This document shows positions 1-12,334 of a DNA stretch of 64,000 nucleotides, in pieces. The notes below the pieces were generated by a model that saw only the letters and a list, made by a program, of their open reading frames with translations, had not been told where the DNA came from and made no database searches. The DNA is from Gonapodya prolifera JEL478 (taxonomy: Eukaryota > Monoblepharomycota > Monoblepharidomycetes > Monoblepharidales > Gonapodyaceae): NCBI GenBank assembly GCA_001574975.1, contig KQ965738.1, positions 15,133 to 79,132 of the forward strand. Direction: 5' to 3'. Position 1 is the stretch's first letter, and each line of letters opens with the position of its first letter. A program made the translations under genes and the position numbers.

Positions 1-370
1 AAGCTTGGTCCAAAAGCAGGCCATTACATCTTGATTGGATATGGCACAGACAGCACAACATTCAAATTGATTGATCCAAAAACAAGGAAAATTATTATTT
101 CCAGAGATGTGAAGTTCAATCAAGAGGGCTATGTTAGAAAATTCTATCTCCCACATTACAATTATTTTGGTGCTGGAGGTGAAGGAAAGAATAAGGTCCC
201 CTTTGATTTACCAACAGAAAATTCTGGTGGAGATGGAAATAATTCTGACCATGGAGAAAATGACACTGACAGTGATGTTTCAGATCTATACCCTGGTGGA
301 GATGACCATGATGGTGATTCAAGTTCCAATTCCAGTACTGATGAAAGTGATGATGGTATTCCCAGTGCCA
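1..370 (+). mobile_element. Ty1/copia-type LTR retrotransposon relic (Pol fragment)
   Basis: The first ~120 residues read like the end of a copia integrase and the linker after it: a G-H-Y-ILIGYG start, then a DP-TRK-I--SRDVKFN block typical of copia polyproteins, then an acidic Asp/Ser/Asn-rich linker. The element enters from outside the window. No reverse transcriptase, RNase H or LTR can be recognised to the right, so only a remnant is present and it is broken. Age cannot be set without its other end. Family assignment rests on the SRDV-F-E-type motif and is fairly sure. Confidence 0.75.
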
Positions 371-1783
371 CTTTACTTGTAAAGTGTCAATCATCTCATA
401 TCCTCAACAGTAATCCTCTCCAACGTCACCACAGGGCACTTTTGATGGCTGCCCCATCACTAATGACTGGTGACACAAGGGTCTGCAACCAACAGATGTT
501 TTGCCATGATGTGTGTGCACACTGCATGTTCTGTTTTCAAACCCATTCAGCAAGAGCCAACAATACATTGGCCAGCACAAGATTTTGCATAGTCCAAACC
601 AAGTCTATAGGTGTGCCACTGCTGATTTTACTTTCTGGCTCTGTGTTTTTATTTTTTGGATGTGCTGTTTTCCAAGGTCACAAGAACTGCAATGCTGGAC
701 CTTTTATCAAGCACTACTTTTCACCTGATGGTCTAGATGCCTCCTCAATTGTCACAGCAAACTTGTGACAGCTCCCCCATCATAATGAGTGGCTGCACAA
801 GGGGTCAAGGACAAATGGTTGTTGTGCATTGTGGGGCCTGCAAGTTCAAACACAGTCCCAACCCCATTCAGCAAGAGCCAAGACATTAGGCAATGCCAAA
901 TTTTGCACACAACAGACCAATGCTCTAGGTATGCAACTGCTTATTGTCATGCCTGCCTCAGGTGAGACTTATTTTGCTTTGTATGGGTTCATGTGTTCAA
1001 TAAATCATTTGCAACATCTGCCTCAGTCTAGCATCTGTGTTGTAGTACTTCTGTGTACTGGCACTGTCACCTAACATAAACCCATTTTTCCACCATGTTT
1101 ATGCTGTGTCACCTGATCACTCACTACCTTAACTGACCAAGTAATAACTCAGCTATGCAACACTAGTTATGTTTGGAATAGCCAATGGGTCCAAGTGAAG
1201 GAAGAAGGGCTACAGCACATTATGGTTACTTGCATTACTCTCTTATTTTCCTTTGTTGTCCTTGTTCTTGGCAAGTTTCTGAAGTGACAGGTGTCTTTGG
1301 TTTCAAGCAGTTTTGGTTGTGGATGAGCACCAATTAACTATTAACTAAAATTTTCACCATCATATTACATTCACAGACCTTTACATTGAGCTCCTGTAGG
1401 CTGACAAGGACCCTCTGACCTCCAGGATGGATGTTGGTCCCCAACTGTTGTCCAACCTCCAGGTGTCTCAATCACCCAACTCTCCAACCTTCCCCTGTCC
1501 AATCACCCCAAACAGACCACCTGGCTGACACAGCATTTACACACTCTACCATTGTTCCCGATAAGACAAATGTGGCAGCTTTCATCTGCCCCTCTTACTT
1601 TCTCCAACCCCCCCTCCTTATGCCCTATTCAGCCCCTGGACCCCCACAGTGGTTGTCCGCAAAGATCTGTTGGCAGCCATGACCAGTGACCACCCGTGCA
1701 ATTCGCAGCACTGTACAACAAACGTCGGGCCATATGCTATGTGACTTTGAATTCACACTGGATATTTCATACAAATGACACAA
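371..1783. other. Gene-poor, repeat-like stretch
   Basis: Short open frames occur on both strands but none shows a known domain, a signal peptide or a believable exon chain. Apart from the direct repeat at 541-955 nothing is supported here. Base composition is more AT-rich and simpler than in the gene block that follows, which fits decayed transposon DNA. The last few tens of bases are the 3' flank of PIN1. Confidence 0.5.
541..955 (+). repeat. Diverged direct repeat, two ~90 bp copies about 320 bp apart
   Basis: The segment starting near 541 and that starting near 862 share the core CCATTCAGCAAGAGCCAA. Downstream they stay alignable with gaps (A-GATTTTGCA / AAATTTTGCAC, then CTATAGGTGTGCCACTGCT / CTCTAGGTATGCAACTGCT). 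They lie just right of the copia relic and code for nothing recognisable. They may be part of the same or another decayed repeat. Confidence 0.5.
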
Positions 1784-2404
1784 TCACCCAGTTCGGAGAA
1801 TAATGTGCAATCCAGAGTCACTTTCAACAATGTCGCTCAACTCTCCAACGTTCAGCGCAAATGCGGCTCTTTCGAACGAAGGCTGCATTTTGCCCTGATC
1901 AAACCAACCCAAATCCCCCCCATTCTTCGCTGAAATTTGTGTCCAGAGTAAGAGACAAACTGATCCATGCAAACCGGGGTGCCTGCTCACCGGAACTGCA
2001 ATCACTTTCCGTCTTTGCGATTGCCTCGAAGCTTTCCCCAGCAACAATCCTTGCACGGTAGCCTCGAATGATATGATCCGCCTCTTCTTTTGAGCGAGTT
2101 ATTTTTTCCTGTCGCCAGCTCGAAGGTCTCCTCGAACCTGTTGCAATGTCATTTTGCCATTCGCTCTATCAGGATGCTAAGAAATTACCTTCGTGCTTGG
2201 AAATCAATACATTCAGACGCCTTGATTTGTGAACAGAATCTGCTTCACTCTCACTTTAACAAGGAGATGACTTGCCCGAACTGATTTGTCCGCGGGGGTT
2301 TCCTCTCCAGTCGTAGGATCCTCCCATCTCGATTCTCCAGTAGCAGGATTGAACCAGTACGGGCGTTGCCTGGACTTGGAATACTGTTGGACCCACTGTG
2401 TCAT
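1784..2404 (-). CDS. PIN1: Peptidyl-prolyl cis-trans isomerase, Pin1/Ess1 parvulin with WW domain
   Basis: Phospho-Ser/Thr-Pro-specific prolyl isomerase; in yeast the orthologue Ess1 acts on the RNA polymerase II C-terminal domain. The N-terminus holds a complete WW domain (MTQW at 2404, then [16 protein letters not shown], both key Trp present). The PPIase part is read from four exons: [11 protein letters not shown], then [19 protein letters not shown], then ESDCSS, then [16 protein letters not shown] and the end [20 protein letters not shown]. These are the phosphate loop (SRRPSSWR), catalytic Cys region and C-terminal strand of Pin1-type parvulins. Introns are short (about 50-90 bp). Size (~165 aa) is normal for the family. 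The ATG lies only 66 bp from the POT1 ATG on the other strand, so the two share a promoter. Confidence 0.93.
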
Positions 2405-2470
2405 GATTGAAGGGTTCTGAAAGTTTTGCGAAGATTGCAACGTCCGGCCGGTTTCCAGAGGGTCACACCA

Positions 2471-4389
2471 ATGCTGTTGATCCGCGATCTGAGGGACAGG
2501 CAAGATGGGAGCTTTATAGGGGTAGTCAAATGGTTGAAAGCGCCCGAGAAATCCTTGGGAAAAGGTTTGTCGACGCTTTGAAATGGTTGCGCTGTGCTTG
2601 TTCGAATGTCTTTACAGATTGGAGCTTGTCACTGAAAGTCGTGGACGACAGTTGCCTTAGCGATAACGATGCGCTTCAAGTTAATCTTTTCCGGGAAGAC
2701 CCAAACATGCTTCCAAGAGTTCGTGATATTGGGGACATTGTCATGTTCACCCAAATGCGGGTATGCCCACTCTCATATTTCCCAGTAAAACGATTTGATT
2801 TGATTTTGTTATCAATTAAACAAGGTCCAGTTTTTCAACGAGAGGAAGCAGTGTGTGTCAACACAGTTGTCAACCTTCAATGTCCTTTGGTCGAAAGACC
2901 ACCAGCCAATTGTTGGCACTTACGCAAACCGAATTCAAGACCTTTCCAAGTGGTGGCGCACTCAACAATCAAGATTCACTCGTGACCTGACACATGGTCC
3001 AAAAAGGCCAACGCTGGAGACAAAAGACCTCAACGAAAGAATTTCGTACTTCGACTATATAGGAAAAGTGCGGGCGCTTTCTCCGAGTAACGGGGAGGCT
3101 ACTGACAAACTTTATTTTGGAAGATCATCGACATCAAAAATCAACTAAATCGGGCAACAATCTTCCTGACAGACTACACCGAGAATCATCGAATAAGGTG
3201 AAGCGCGCTGCTCTTTCTAATACTCTTATTTGGGGGCTTGATGTTCCTCGAAGATCTTCGGTCGGTTCATTTGAGTTCCCACAAACCGCTACCATCTTCT
3301 CTTGCACCCTTTGGTAAGTAAGTGGAACGGTAAATATTTTTGCTTCCTATCTTCAAGATTTGCTTTTGGAGGGATGAGAACTCCAAGGCAGCATCTGCTT
3401 TAAGTGCTGGAAGCTACGTGCTGCTACGGAATGTCCGCTTGAAGGTCCATGAAGGTGGTTTGGAAGGTGCAATGCATGGAGATTCGCGCCAGAGATCAAA
3501 AGTCACACAGCTCGCCGATAACGATTCTCGTCTGGAACCTTTACAGAAGTTCGTATTCATCAGTTTTATGTTGTCTTGCCCACAATGACGTACTTCTCCA
3601 TATCGGGTCGTGTGATGTCTTTCTTTCGCTCTCAAATGAATGTTCAGACGTGAGCGGATTTCTTCTGGTCTCTCAGGGCTCCTTGATGCCACATTCGCTG
3701 GCGGTGCGATGAGTTTATATGTCACTCTACTGAAAGACTGTGGCATGATGTAATGTTGCCAGATCAACTGAAACCACTCGCCGCCGTTCGACAAAGCACC
3801 CGTGTGTGTGTCTTTCCTTAACCTTTTGAGTATAGACGTGTTATTGACACTGGTTTGGGATTTTGATCAGATCCCAAATCGGTTTCGCTGTCGTGCTGAG
3901 ATAATTGATCATCGCCCGTCATTCCTGGAAGACTTTTGCAGGCCGTTCTGTTCGATGTGCAATGAGAGGTATGATCTCCATGTTTCAAAAGTAAATATTA
4001 TGGTATTCTCAATTCAATCAACACCAGCAGTTGTCCTCCCAGGCCAGAACCTCGATGTCCATCGTGCAACCTTGAACTAGATCGAAACGCTCAGTATATT
4101 TACATGTTCTCCGTTCTTCTGGATGACGGACGTGATCAACTGGAGGTCGTATTGCACGGTCCTGATGCCGTTAGTATCCGAGATTTTTCAACCTTCACAG
4201 TTGCTTGATGAATGTTATCCCGAACAGGAGGCTTTTCTTGACATTCCAGCATGCAATCTGTACAAAGACGTTACGCAACGTGAAAGGCTTCGAATGAAGC
4301 TCCTTGGACTTGTTGGTACCAGGATAGAGTGCCAAGTCGAATCTTATCGTGCATTTCACGAAGCGAAGCGCTTCCGGTTAATCGCTTAA
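2471..4389 (+). CDS. POT1: Protection of telomeres protein 1 (POT1), single-stranded telomere DNA-binding protein
   Basis: Caps the single-stranded telomere end as part of shelterin. The first exon gives MLLIRDLRDRQDGSFIGVVK followed by WLKAPEKSLGK. The next exons continue DWSLSLKVVDDSC, VNLFREDPNMLPRVRDIGDI and VQFFNERKQCVSTQLSTFNV, the first telomere OB-fold. A second OB region carries SAGSYVLLRNVRLKVHEGGL, LEGAMHGDS and RFRCRAEIIDHRPSFLEDFC. After it come two Cys pairs (FC-PFCSMCN; PRCPSCNLEL) and a C-terminal fold ending at RFRLIA. About eight exons. The ATG at 2471 is chosen because it is the first in frame with the OB-fold; an earlier start is possible. Tight packing: 66 bp to PIN1, 38 bp to the NUP155 ATG. 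Confidence 0.88.
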
Positions 4390-4427
4390 ATACATTATTT
4401 AACCGACTTCACCTCCACCACGCACTG

Positions 4428-7400
4428 ATGCTCCTTGCGACTGATGTGACGTTGAATGAGATTGCTGCGCAAGTGTCGGCAGGAATCGAATCGGACGAAA
4501 AGATCCCAGATCTCGCTGATGCACTCACACGACGTGAGCACGGTCACCTTCACATTGCTTTCATTGGGTTTTCCGACCTTGAGCCCATGCGCGCAGCTGT
4601 TCCTCGTCCTTTCGAGTATCATGATCCCCCATTTTGGCCTCCATTCAAAAGGCAAAATATGATTCCCCTCCCTGATGCCCTGCTGGAGCAGTACGACTGT
4701 AAGAGATTTGATGTCATCATTCCGCTGAAGTGAACAACTCGAAAATGGTGTAGCTCTTAGAATCCGTAGCTTCATGGGTCTTTTCCCGGAAATTTCGCGT
4801 GCGTGGGTCACCATCGACAATCGCCTCATTCTATGGGACTACGAGAGCCAGTGAGAATCAAGAGCTGCTGCATCGTCCCCAATCCGAAAAATAAGCTTAA
4901 GCATTCTATGGTCACACCAGATCGGATCTGTTCATGTTCGAGGACCAAGAACAAGTCATTCTTAGTGTTGCGATTGCAAAACCGATGATAGGTGAGTGAA
5001 CGATGAGCTCCCTAAATTACTACATGCTCAAGGATTTGTCCTTTAGGTGTTTTTATTGATACTGTACAATATCTTCTGGTTGTCGCGACACCTCTGGAAG
5101 TCTTTCTCCTTGGAATCACATTCAGCCAAACTCCTGATCCCGATCGACCTTGGAAAGGGGGCTTGGTGTTATACAAAACTGAAATGACAACGCCGAGCGA
5201 CGACGCTTCAATTACATCCATTGCCTCAACAAGCATTGGGCGGATCTTTATGGGAGGCTCCAATGGACACCTGTTCGAGCTTACCTATCAGGTAGGACTT
5301 ACCTTTTGTCTTTATCTTTTTGCGGCAATGATTATGTTTCTTTCCAATCAAGGCGGAGGAAGGATGGTTCACGCGAAAATGCCAAAAGGTTGACCACACT
5401 TCAAAATTGAGGTATTACTTGGGTCCATTATGGGGAGGGGAATCAGGTCAGTCAGAGGATCAATTCTAATTCTGCGTCTTCTCTTTGGACAAGAGTTGAT
5501 AATTTACATTGTGTGCGTCAGATCCCATTGTGGGGGTGACGGTGGACGACTGCCGCAATTTACTTTACTCTTGGACACAAGCAGCCAATGTGGAGGTTAG
5601 AACTATGAGCGTTCTACGTTTTCGCTCTCATTTATTCTGTTTCGTCGGCCAAAGCTTCTCTACCTGGGAGAAGACGGTCTCCAATTTCACAGAATCGCCA
5701 CCTTAAAGTACAATGACATCTTCAGCAGTCTAAAAAGTTCACCTCTGAATTTTCAAGCGACAAATTTTCGTATCGTGGCTCTTGATTCTATTTTCGCGGA
5801 AGATTCCAAGCACTTTCAGGCAGTTATGACGACATCGACAGGTTAGTTACGGATCAGCGCGGAGATATCGTAACTTGCAGGCCAACATACACCCTTTTCT
5901 AATCGAAAGGTCACCGTGTGTTCCTTGGATGTTGGGGCAACAATCATCATCCTGGAGGGAAACCAACATGCATCAACACACGTTACGTTCTCCCGCCGCC
6001 GAGTTCCACTTTATCCGATAAGCTTCAAGAAGGTTATGATGGTGCACTGTACTCGAATGGTGTATGGTTAGCGTCCAATTGCATTTCGGACAGCACCGAT
6101 CTCATCATTTGCACAAGTCGGGACCACTCGACACTCCTTTCTGTGGGTCTTTCGATACCTGAAACTAACCCCCCTTTTCTAAGAGATATAATTTAACAAC
6201 AGGGAGCAAACAATTACAGCGAATATTTTGGGGTCGTGGAAAATGCTGGACGCACTTGGTCTATTTCCGAAAAGCGTGCCTTCGGATTCCAAAATATGTC
6301 ACAAGCTCTTTTGAATGGGTCGGAACTCGTACGCCAATTTGTTTCCCCCCAAAGGCGGTTTTACGTTCTGACAAATCTGGGTAATTACACTAACGCCATC
6401 ATTTGAGACGTGCCATAACACTTCTTCCGCATAAAGGTGTTACCGAGCTCGTAAAGCAACGACCTGTGGATGTTTTGCTTGAGTTGATACAAGAAGTAGT
6501 GCAGATTGGCAATCAGACGAAGCTACAATCATTCTTCCAGTCGTACGTGACGAAGCTTTGAACTCACAAATTCACACAATACCATTAAATGCGCCCACAA
6601 TAACAGCACTGGTCCCATCGAAGGATGTGCGATGTGCTTGGCGATCGTTTGCAGAAACGCTCACTTGTCGATGTAAGTTATTCTTGATGGCAATGAGCTG
6701 TTACCTTTTCGAAAATTGTCATCTGCAGGCAACCAGGTGAAACCTTGGAGTTTGTTTATCCACCAAATATCATTTAAGTTGCGAGTTATACAGATGACCG
6801 GACCACGACGGCGGCTCTCCGGTACTACCATGAGTTAGGGACTCCAAATGGCACGTCCCCGGCAGTAGGTGAATACCAGACCATATTTTAAGATCTGTGC
6901 CGTTGTCTGAAATTTGTTTTTTTTATTAAGCTCCCCCTGTGATCGTAGTTCCTCAAGCCAACCGTCCGTTCGGTTACAGTGGCCGAGTTCTTGGAGTTTT
7001 AACTTACCTGCAGCGTGTTGCGAAGACTCTTTGGAAAACGACACTTGCGAAACAGTGATTTCAGAAATTCCAAAAGTTTCATCTACCGCTTTCCTAATTC
7101 CCTCCTGTTCGCAGATTACCTGATGGTCGGTTTTACCCTTCCCCAACTCCAGAAGAGTGTTTGGAAATACAATCACAATTGCAGATCTTGGGCCGTGCAC
7201 TTGAGAGGTGACTGCACGGTATTCCCTCCCCCGTTTTGAGACGTAAACAATCCGAACTGCCTTTCAGTACACTCATGCCATCTTTCGTTGATTCTGAAGT
7301 AGAAACAAGTACTGTGCCCCAGAAGACCGAATTTATCAACGTGGGTTAAACCGTATTGCGACATGAAAAAGCGTCGAAGTTTCATCGATTTTTACAGGCT

Positions 7401-9867
7401 GAGCGGGGGATTCTGACCGCGATCAAAAATTTGGTCGCGTCTCTTGCCCAGTCTCTCGAATTATGGCGAATTCTTCGCGATAGCGGGTTCGGGCTAATCG
7501 CACAACGACTTTCGTCTGTTGATGCTGAAGCGATTCTGTCCCTTACTTTTGCTGAATTTTCTATGAGACCAAATGAGAGGGCAAGTCACTTAGCCACGGC
7601 CCTTGTTCGCGGCTTGCTGGAAGTGAGTGACTGTCGAGCGTGTCGCAAGACACTCCAGATTGACAAAGATCCGCAAGGTTGGATTCTCGAGCGATGAACT
7701 CAAAGATAGATGCCCGTCTATATTCTCTGCCGAAGAATCGATCTTGTATGAGGTATGTGCTAATTTGATGGTGGGGTTTGTCACATGCTTCACTTAATGT
7801 TTCCTCGAGGCACATCAAATGCTATCGATGGCCCAGAGTACTATGGCTTCTGAGAATAAGGCAGAGTTTGTTGCCGATGTCGTTAGGTATGAAGTCAGAT
7901 TCTGCAGTTTCCACCCATCAATCGATGACACATCACTTTGATTAGGTTGATAAAGGAGTCCCCGAGACCTTTGACCAAGGAGGAGCTGAGGAACATTTCC
8001 CAGGAACTAAAAAACCTTGGATTCGGAGCAGTAATCGTCGAAATTTGTCTCTGGTCTGCCCGAAAAGTTGATCCGAATAATGAGAGTTTAGAGTGGTTGA
8101 AGCATGGTGGCGACATGGTAGGTTTTCATTAATAATCCCCTTTGGATCCAGGTACTCATCGATTTGTTTTGCTGTCGTCTGCTGCACGATCTAAAGAGAC
8201 TCAAGATGATATACCATAACCGCCTGGAGGCCTATGATGCAATCGTGGACTTGCTAAGACAGGATATCGCTTCGGCTTCGGACGGAGATTTTATGCGATT
8301 GCCTTCATTCCAAATCGTACTCCGATGCGATGATGTTCTTTTGCACTTTACGGTATATGAGTGGCTCATTAACAGTGGTTACTCTCACTACCTCCTTCTT
8401 GTAATGTCCTGCTGCGCGCTGCTCCCAATTCATCGCTGAACGACCCATTCTTGAACAGATTCAGTCCAAAACTTTGGAGATGTATTTGAGATCCGACTCA
8501 TCCCCTTCAAAAAGGCTTCTTCTTTGCCAATATCTGGTGCGACAAAAGCAATACGGAGATGCAGCAAAAATTCTCTGCGATCTTGCTGAAATTCCAAGGT
8601 CTGCTCGATCCGTTTGATGCCCCTGACTGTTGGACTTAACAGATTGCTCGGTCATTTTGACTTGAAATCAGAGATGACATAAGTTTGAGCCGACGGCTTG
8701 AGCTATTGGCTTCTGCACTCGCAAGTCTAAGAAGCACACAATCGGGTGACGGGGAGGCAGCGTCGATGGCGGATGAAGTCAATGAGAAATTGGAAGTGAG
8801 ATCAGAGGAACGCCTTTCACTTGCGTACTGCCAGGGCCAACCTTGTTATGCAGGTCGCAAATATTCAAAACCAAATACTTCAATCGCTTCACTCCAGGAT
8901 CCGGCAAGGCACCTTAGACGGAGTTACCATGGAGGAAGCTCAACATCTCGAGATTCTTTTGGACTCATCATTATACCCAATTAGCGAGGTCAGCTGTGTT
9001 CCCGGAGTGGTATGCTCTGATTAATCATTCATTTATCACATCACAGCTATACAAACGCTTCGCCGCACCACTTAGGCTACATGATAATATATTGCAAATA
9101 TTCAAAGTGTCGTAAGTCTTGGGTCGCGCCTTGATCCTTCCTTTTTGATGACTTTTGCTCTCATTGCTTGCAGTGGTTATCATGATGTGAACACTGTCCG
9201 GTCTATCTGGGAGGGTGTAGTCCAAGGTAGGAAGCGAAGCTCCCGTTTGGAATATATTGCACTAAAAACAAGCTTAGCGACGAGGTCAGAGGACGCTCTT
9301 ATCACCAGGCTTCAGGAAGCAGCACAATGTACCGGAGGAGAGGAGGCCTTGGCTCCATTATGTGAGTTCTTTCGAATTCTCATGCATCATTGTTTGTCTG
9401 AAGAATTTTTCAAGTGCCCTTATCAGAGCTTTTCTGTGAAACCACTTGGAGGCGCGGCTACTCTTTGTCGTTCCCTTACAACGCCATGACATCACTTGGT
9501 CTGTATCGACCGGTGACAATTATCACAGCAATCGCGAATCTCCTAGATCGGAAGGTGGGCTAGGTTTGCTGAAATTTTTTGTGGCCTCTTATAACGCAAA
9601 TCTGTCGTAAAGTCCGAAACTCAGTGGCGAGATAATATCCTCTCCATTTTGAAGCATTCAGTCCAACTAGGGCGACCTTCACTCGCGAAGGAGTTAGTAT
9701 TGAATTTCTTCTGCAACGTAAAGAACATTCTTTCACTACTCTTGCGTAACATCCCTAGGGACCAACTCATGATCGAGAAGATACTAAACCGACTATCCAA
9801 CGCACTTCGGGATGCGCGACAACTCGATACTGTAAAATTCATTCAAACCTCACTGAAGGCTCACTGA
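4428..9867 (+). CDS. NUP170: Nucleoporin Nup155/Nup170 (nuclear pore inner-ring scaffold)
   Basis: Large scaffold nucleoporin of the inner ring: N-terminal beta-propeller and C-terminal alpha-solenoid. Diagnostic stretches in order are EKIPDLADAL, MGLFPEISRAWVTIDNRLIL (near 4770), IGVFIDTVQYLLVVATPLEV, SIGRIFMGGSNGHLFELTYQ, DPIVGVTVDDCRNLLYSWTQ, then in the solenoid FGYSGRVLGVLTYLQRVAK, ASLAQSLELWRILRDSGFGL and DVVRLIKESPRPLTKEELRN. It ends with LDTVKFIQTSLKAH. At least fifteen exons; the total length fits the ~1,300-residue family norm. The ATG at 4428 begins MLLATDVTLNEIAAQV, just past the POT1 stop; a longer frame from 4329 would overlap POT1 coding and is less likely. Some exon joins (for example 4690-4760) are uncertain. 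Confidence 0.9.
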
Positions 9868-9926
9868 ATACACTCACGAAAAATAATATAACCTTGTAAT
9901 ATAGTTCTGTGGCCTTCAAAAATCGA

Positions 9927-12334
9927 ATGACCCCAATGACCCCACTTCTGATTCTCTACGCATCACAGACTGGAAATGCAGAAGATGTCGCGGAGCGTAT
10001 TTTCCGAGAAGCGAAGCGGTGGCATTTTCGTCCCCGCTTAGCATCGATGGATTGGGTCAAGGCAGTTGGTGTTCTGCATCAGATTTCACCACGTCCAGTC
10101 AATGATCGCATCACACCCAGGAAGATATATTTCGCGCACCGTTTGCGGTTTTCGTTTGCTCAACTACTGGTCAAGGTGATATGCCAGAGACGATGAAGGT
10201 TCGTTTTCTGCCTCGGAGGTCTGAGAACATTTTTCATCTCTCTTACACCCACCCAAAAAGTCTTTATGGACTTTCCTCCTGAGAAAAAAACTCGACAGTA
10301 CAGTACTGTGTGGCTTGAGCTTTGCTGTCTTTGGCCTTGGAGATAGCTCGTATCCAAGGTGGGAGAAAACCATGTCTATCACCGGAATGCCATGTGAATC
10401 TTCCACAAAAAGGTACAACTTTCCTTCCAAGAAACTTTACAAACGGCTGCAACAATTAGGTGCCACTCCCATTATAGAACGTGGAGATGGGGATGACCAG
10501 CATCCCCTTGGGTAACTATGACATTGGGCTGAAAATGAAAGAAATGTGTTCATCAACTGAGAAGTTCCCAAATGCTTGTCACAGATTTGATGGTGCCCTG
10601 TATCCCTGGTTGACGAAGCTTTGGGATCGTCTCTCTGAATTAAACCCCCTTGGACCTCTTGTTCCGGATAGCGTGACAAACGCAGTGCCGTCACCGACAT
10701 TCGTCTTGACATATTTGGAGGGCGATGTGCAATCGGATGATCTCATAGACGATGTGGATCAGTTAGATACATTTCGAGAGCCAGCGAAAGCACTGACTAT
10801 GCGCCCGAAAGTTCCTTCGAAGCTCCTCCGTAATGACCGTCTGACATCCATTGATCATTTCCAAGACGTGAGACATGTTATTCTTGACTTAAATCACTCT
10901 GAAGTAACGTGAGTGCTGGGCAGTTCCAATGTTTCTATCATACATTTTGAAATATGGCGAGGTGCCCCGCATAGATATGGTCCGGGAGACATTGTCAACT
11001 TTCGCCCACAGAATCTAAGTGACGATGTGGAGGAATTTATTGGAAGATTCAACTGGCAGGACATTGCCGACAAACCTTGTCGTCTTACTTGGAACGATCC
11101 TACAAGTAGGCATGTCGGATTGTATGATAGTTCGAGGTTATATCTGATTCCTATCATCCAGTTGGCAAATCTGATCAGCATTCCCGTATATTAACGTTGC
11201 GTTGGCTTCTTCAACATTATTTAGACATTTTCGGGAAACCCCGGCGGTACTTCTTTGAGCTGTTGTCATATTTTGCAAGCGATCCCGATCAGAAAGAGAA
11301 GCTTATGTATTTCTCATCTCCCGAGGGCCAGGTGAGGACAATATATCAAGGTTTTCAAAATACGGTTTCCGTAAATAAATCGCCGTGGCCATCCAATAGA
11401 ACGACTTATATCAGTACTGCTATCGGGTTCACCGCAACGCTGCAGAAGTGCTTCGAGATTTCAATTCGGTCGTCTTTCCGCCCGAGTATCTACTGGATTT
11501 GTTTTCAGCCATGCGTCCAAGACAATTCTCGATCGCGTCGTCCCAGCTGGTACTTTCTATTACCGTCCACTCATTCCACTATCTCATTTCGCGTGACTAT
11601 TAAGGTACATCCGCATGAGCTACATGTACTTGCAGCGATCGTTCGCTATCGCACAAAACTCAGCACCCCTCGACACGGCGTTTTTACAAAATTTCTAAGC
11701 ACTTTGAAACCGGGTGATACCATTGATCTGTGGACGTCCAAGGGAACATTTACCCAACCGCCTGATGAACTCGCTCCTGTGATTCTCATTGGACCTGGCA
11801 CGGGAATCGCACCAATGAGGTCGATACTCGAGGATCGTGTAGCTCGCGGAATATCAAGTAGGACTATAACTTTTAATCTATGCGCTATCCCATTTAACGT
11901 GTGCACCTTCTGATGAAGACAATATTGTGGTTCAGGGCATCAGGAGCGTGGACAAGGACTTCTTTTTTGTGGAGCAGTTTCAAGAATACGCTTCCAAGCA
12001 TTTTCTCAAGCATTTTTTGGCTGCCTCCCGGGATCAATCGGCCAAGGTCTACGTCCAAGATCTCATTTCGGATGAAGCTGAAACCATTTGGAGAGCTTTA
12101 TTAAGAGGCGGGACTATCTACCTTTCGGGGTATGTTGGGCTACAGGGTCCATTGCTGCACGGTTGACATTCATGTTTTTATTCCAGCAAATCGGGCTTAA
12201 TGCCACAGGGAGTGCGAGATGCCCTAGAGAAGTGTTTTATGACAGTCGGCGGTCTCTCTAGTGATGCGGCGAAGGACTTTCTTTCCACATTAGAACGAAC
12301 AAAGCGGTTTCAGGAGGAAACCTGGTCGTCGTAG
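9927..12334 (+). CDS. TAH18: NADPH-dependent diflavin oxidoreductase (Tah18/NDOR1)
   Basis: FMN- and FAD-containing reductase that passes NADPH electrons to Dre2/CIAPIN1 for cytosolic iron-sulfur cluster assembly. The N-terminus is a flavodoxin domain: MTPMTPLLILYASQTGNAED (phosphate loop SQTGNAED), then TTGQGDMPETMK and FAVFGLGDSSYPR, then IIERGDGDDQHPLG. The linker and FAD domain follow (HVILDLNHSEVTYEPGD type, spliced near 10910), and the NADPH domain has VILIGPGTGIAPMRS and YVQDLISDEAETIWRALLRG with SGKSGLMPQGVRDAL. The end EETWSS is typical of the family. The in-frame GTG 18 bp upstream is not used as start. Its last 25 bp overlap the TRM1 coding end on the other strand. Confidence 0.92.

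Noticed and set aside
541-955. The two direct repeats as LTRs of the copia relic
   Set aside because: They are ~90 bp, poorly matched, only ~320 bp apart and both on one side of the Pol fragment, so they are not LTRs.
2407-2985. 192-codon open frame on the plus strand as a single exon
   Set aside because: Its first part is out of phase with the POT1 OB-fold and runs through an intron; only the 2634-2757 portion is POT1 coding in that frame.
4329-4427. Longer N-terminus for NUP155 from an upstream ATG
   Set aside because: It would overlap the POT1 coding end in another frame and adds no conserved sequence.
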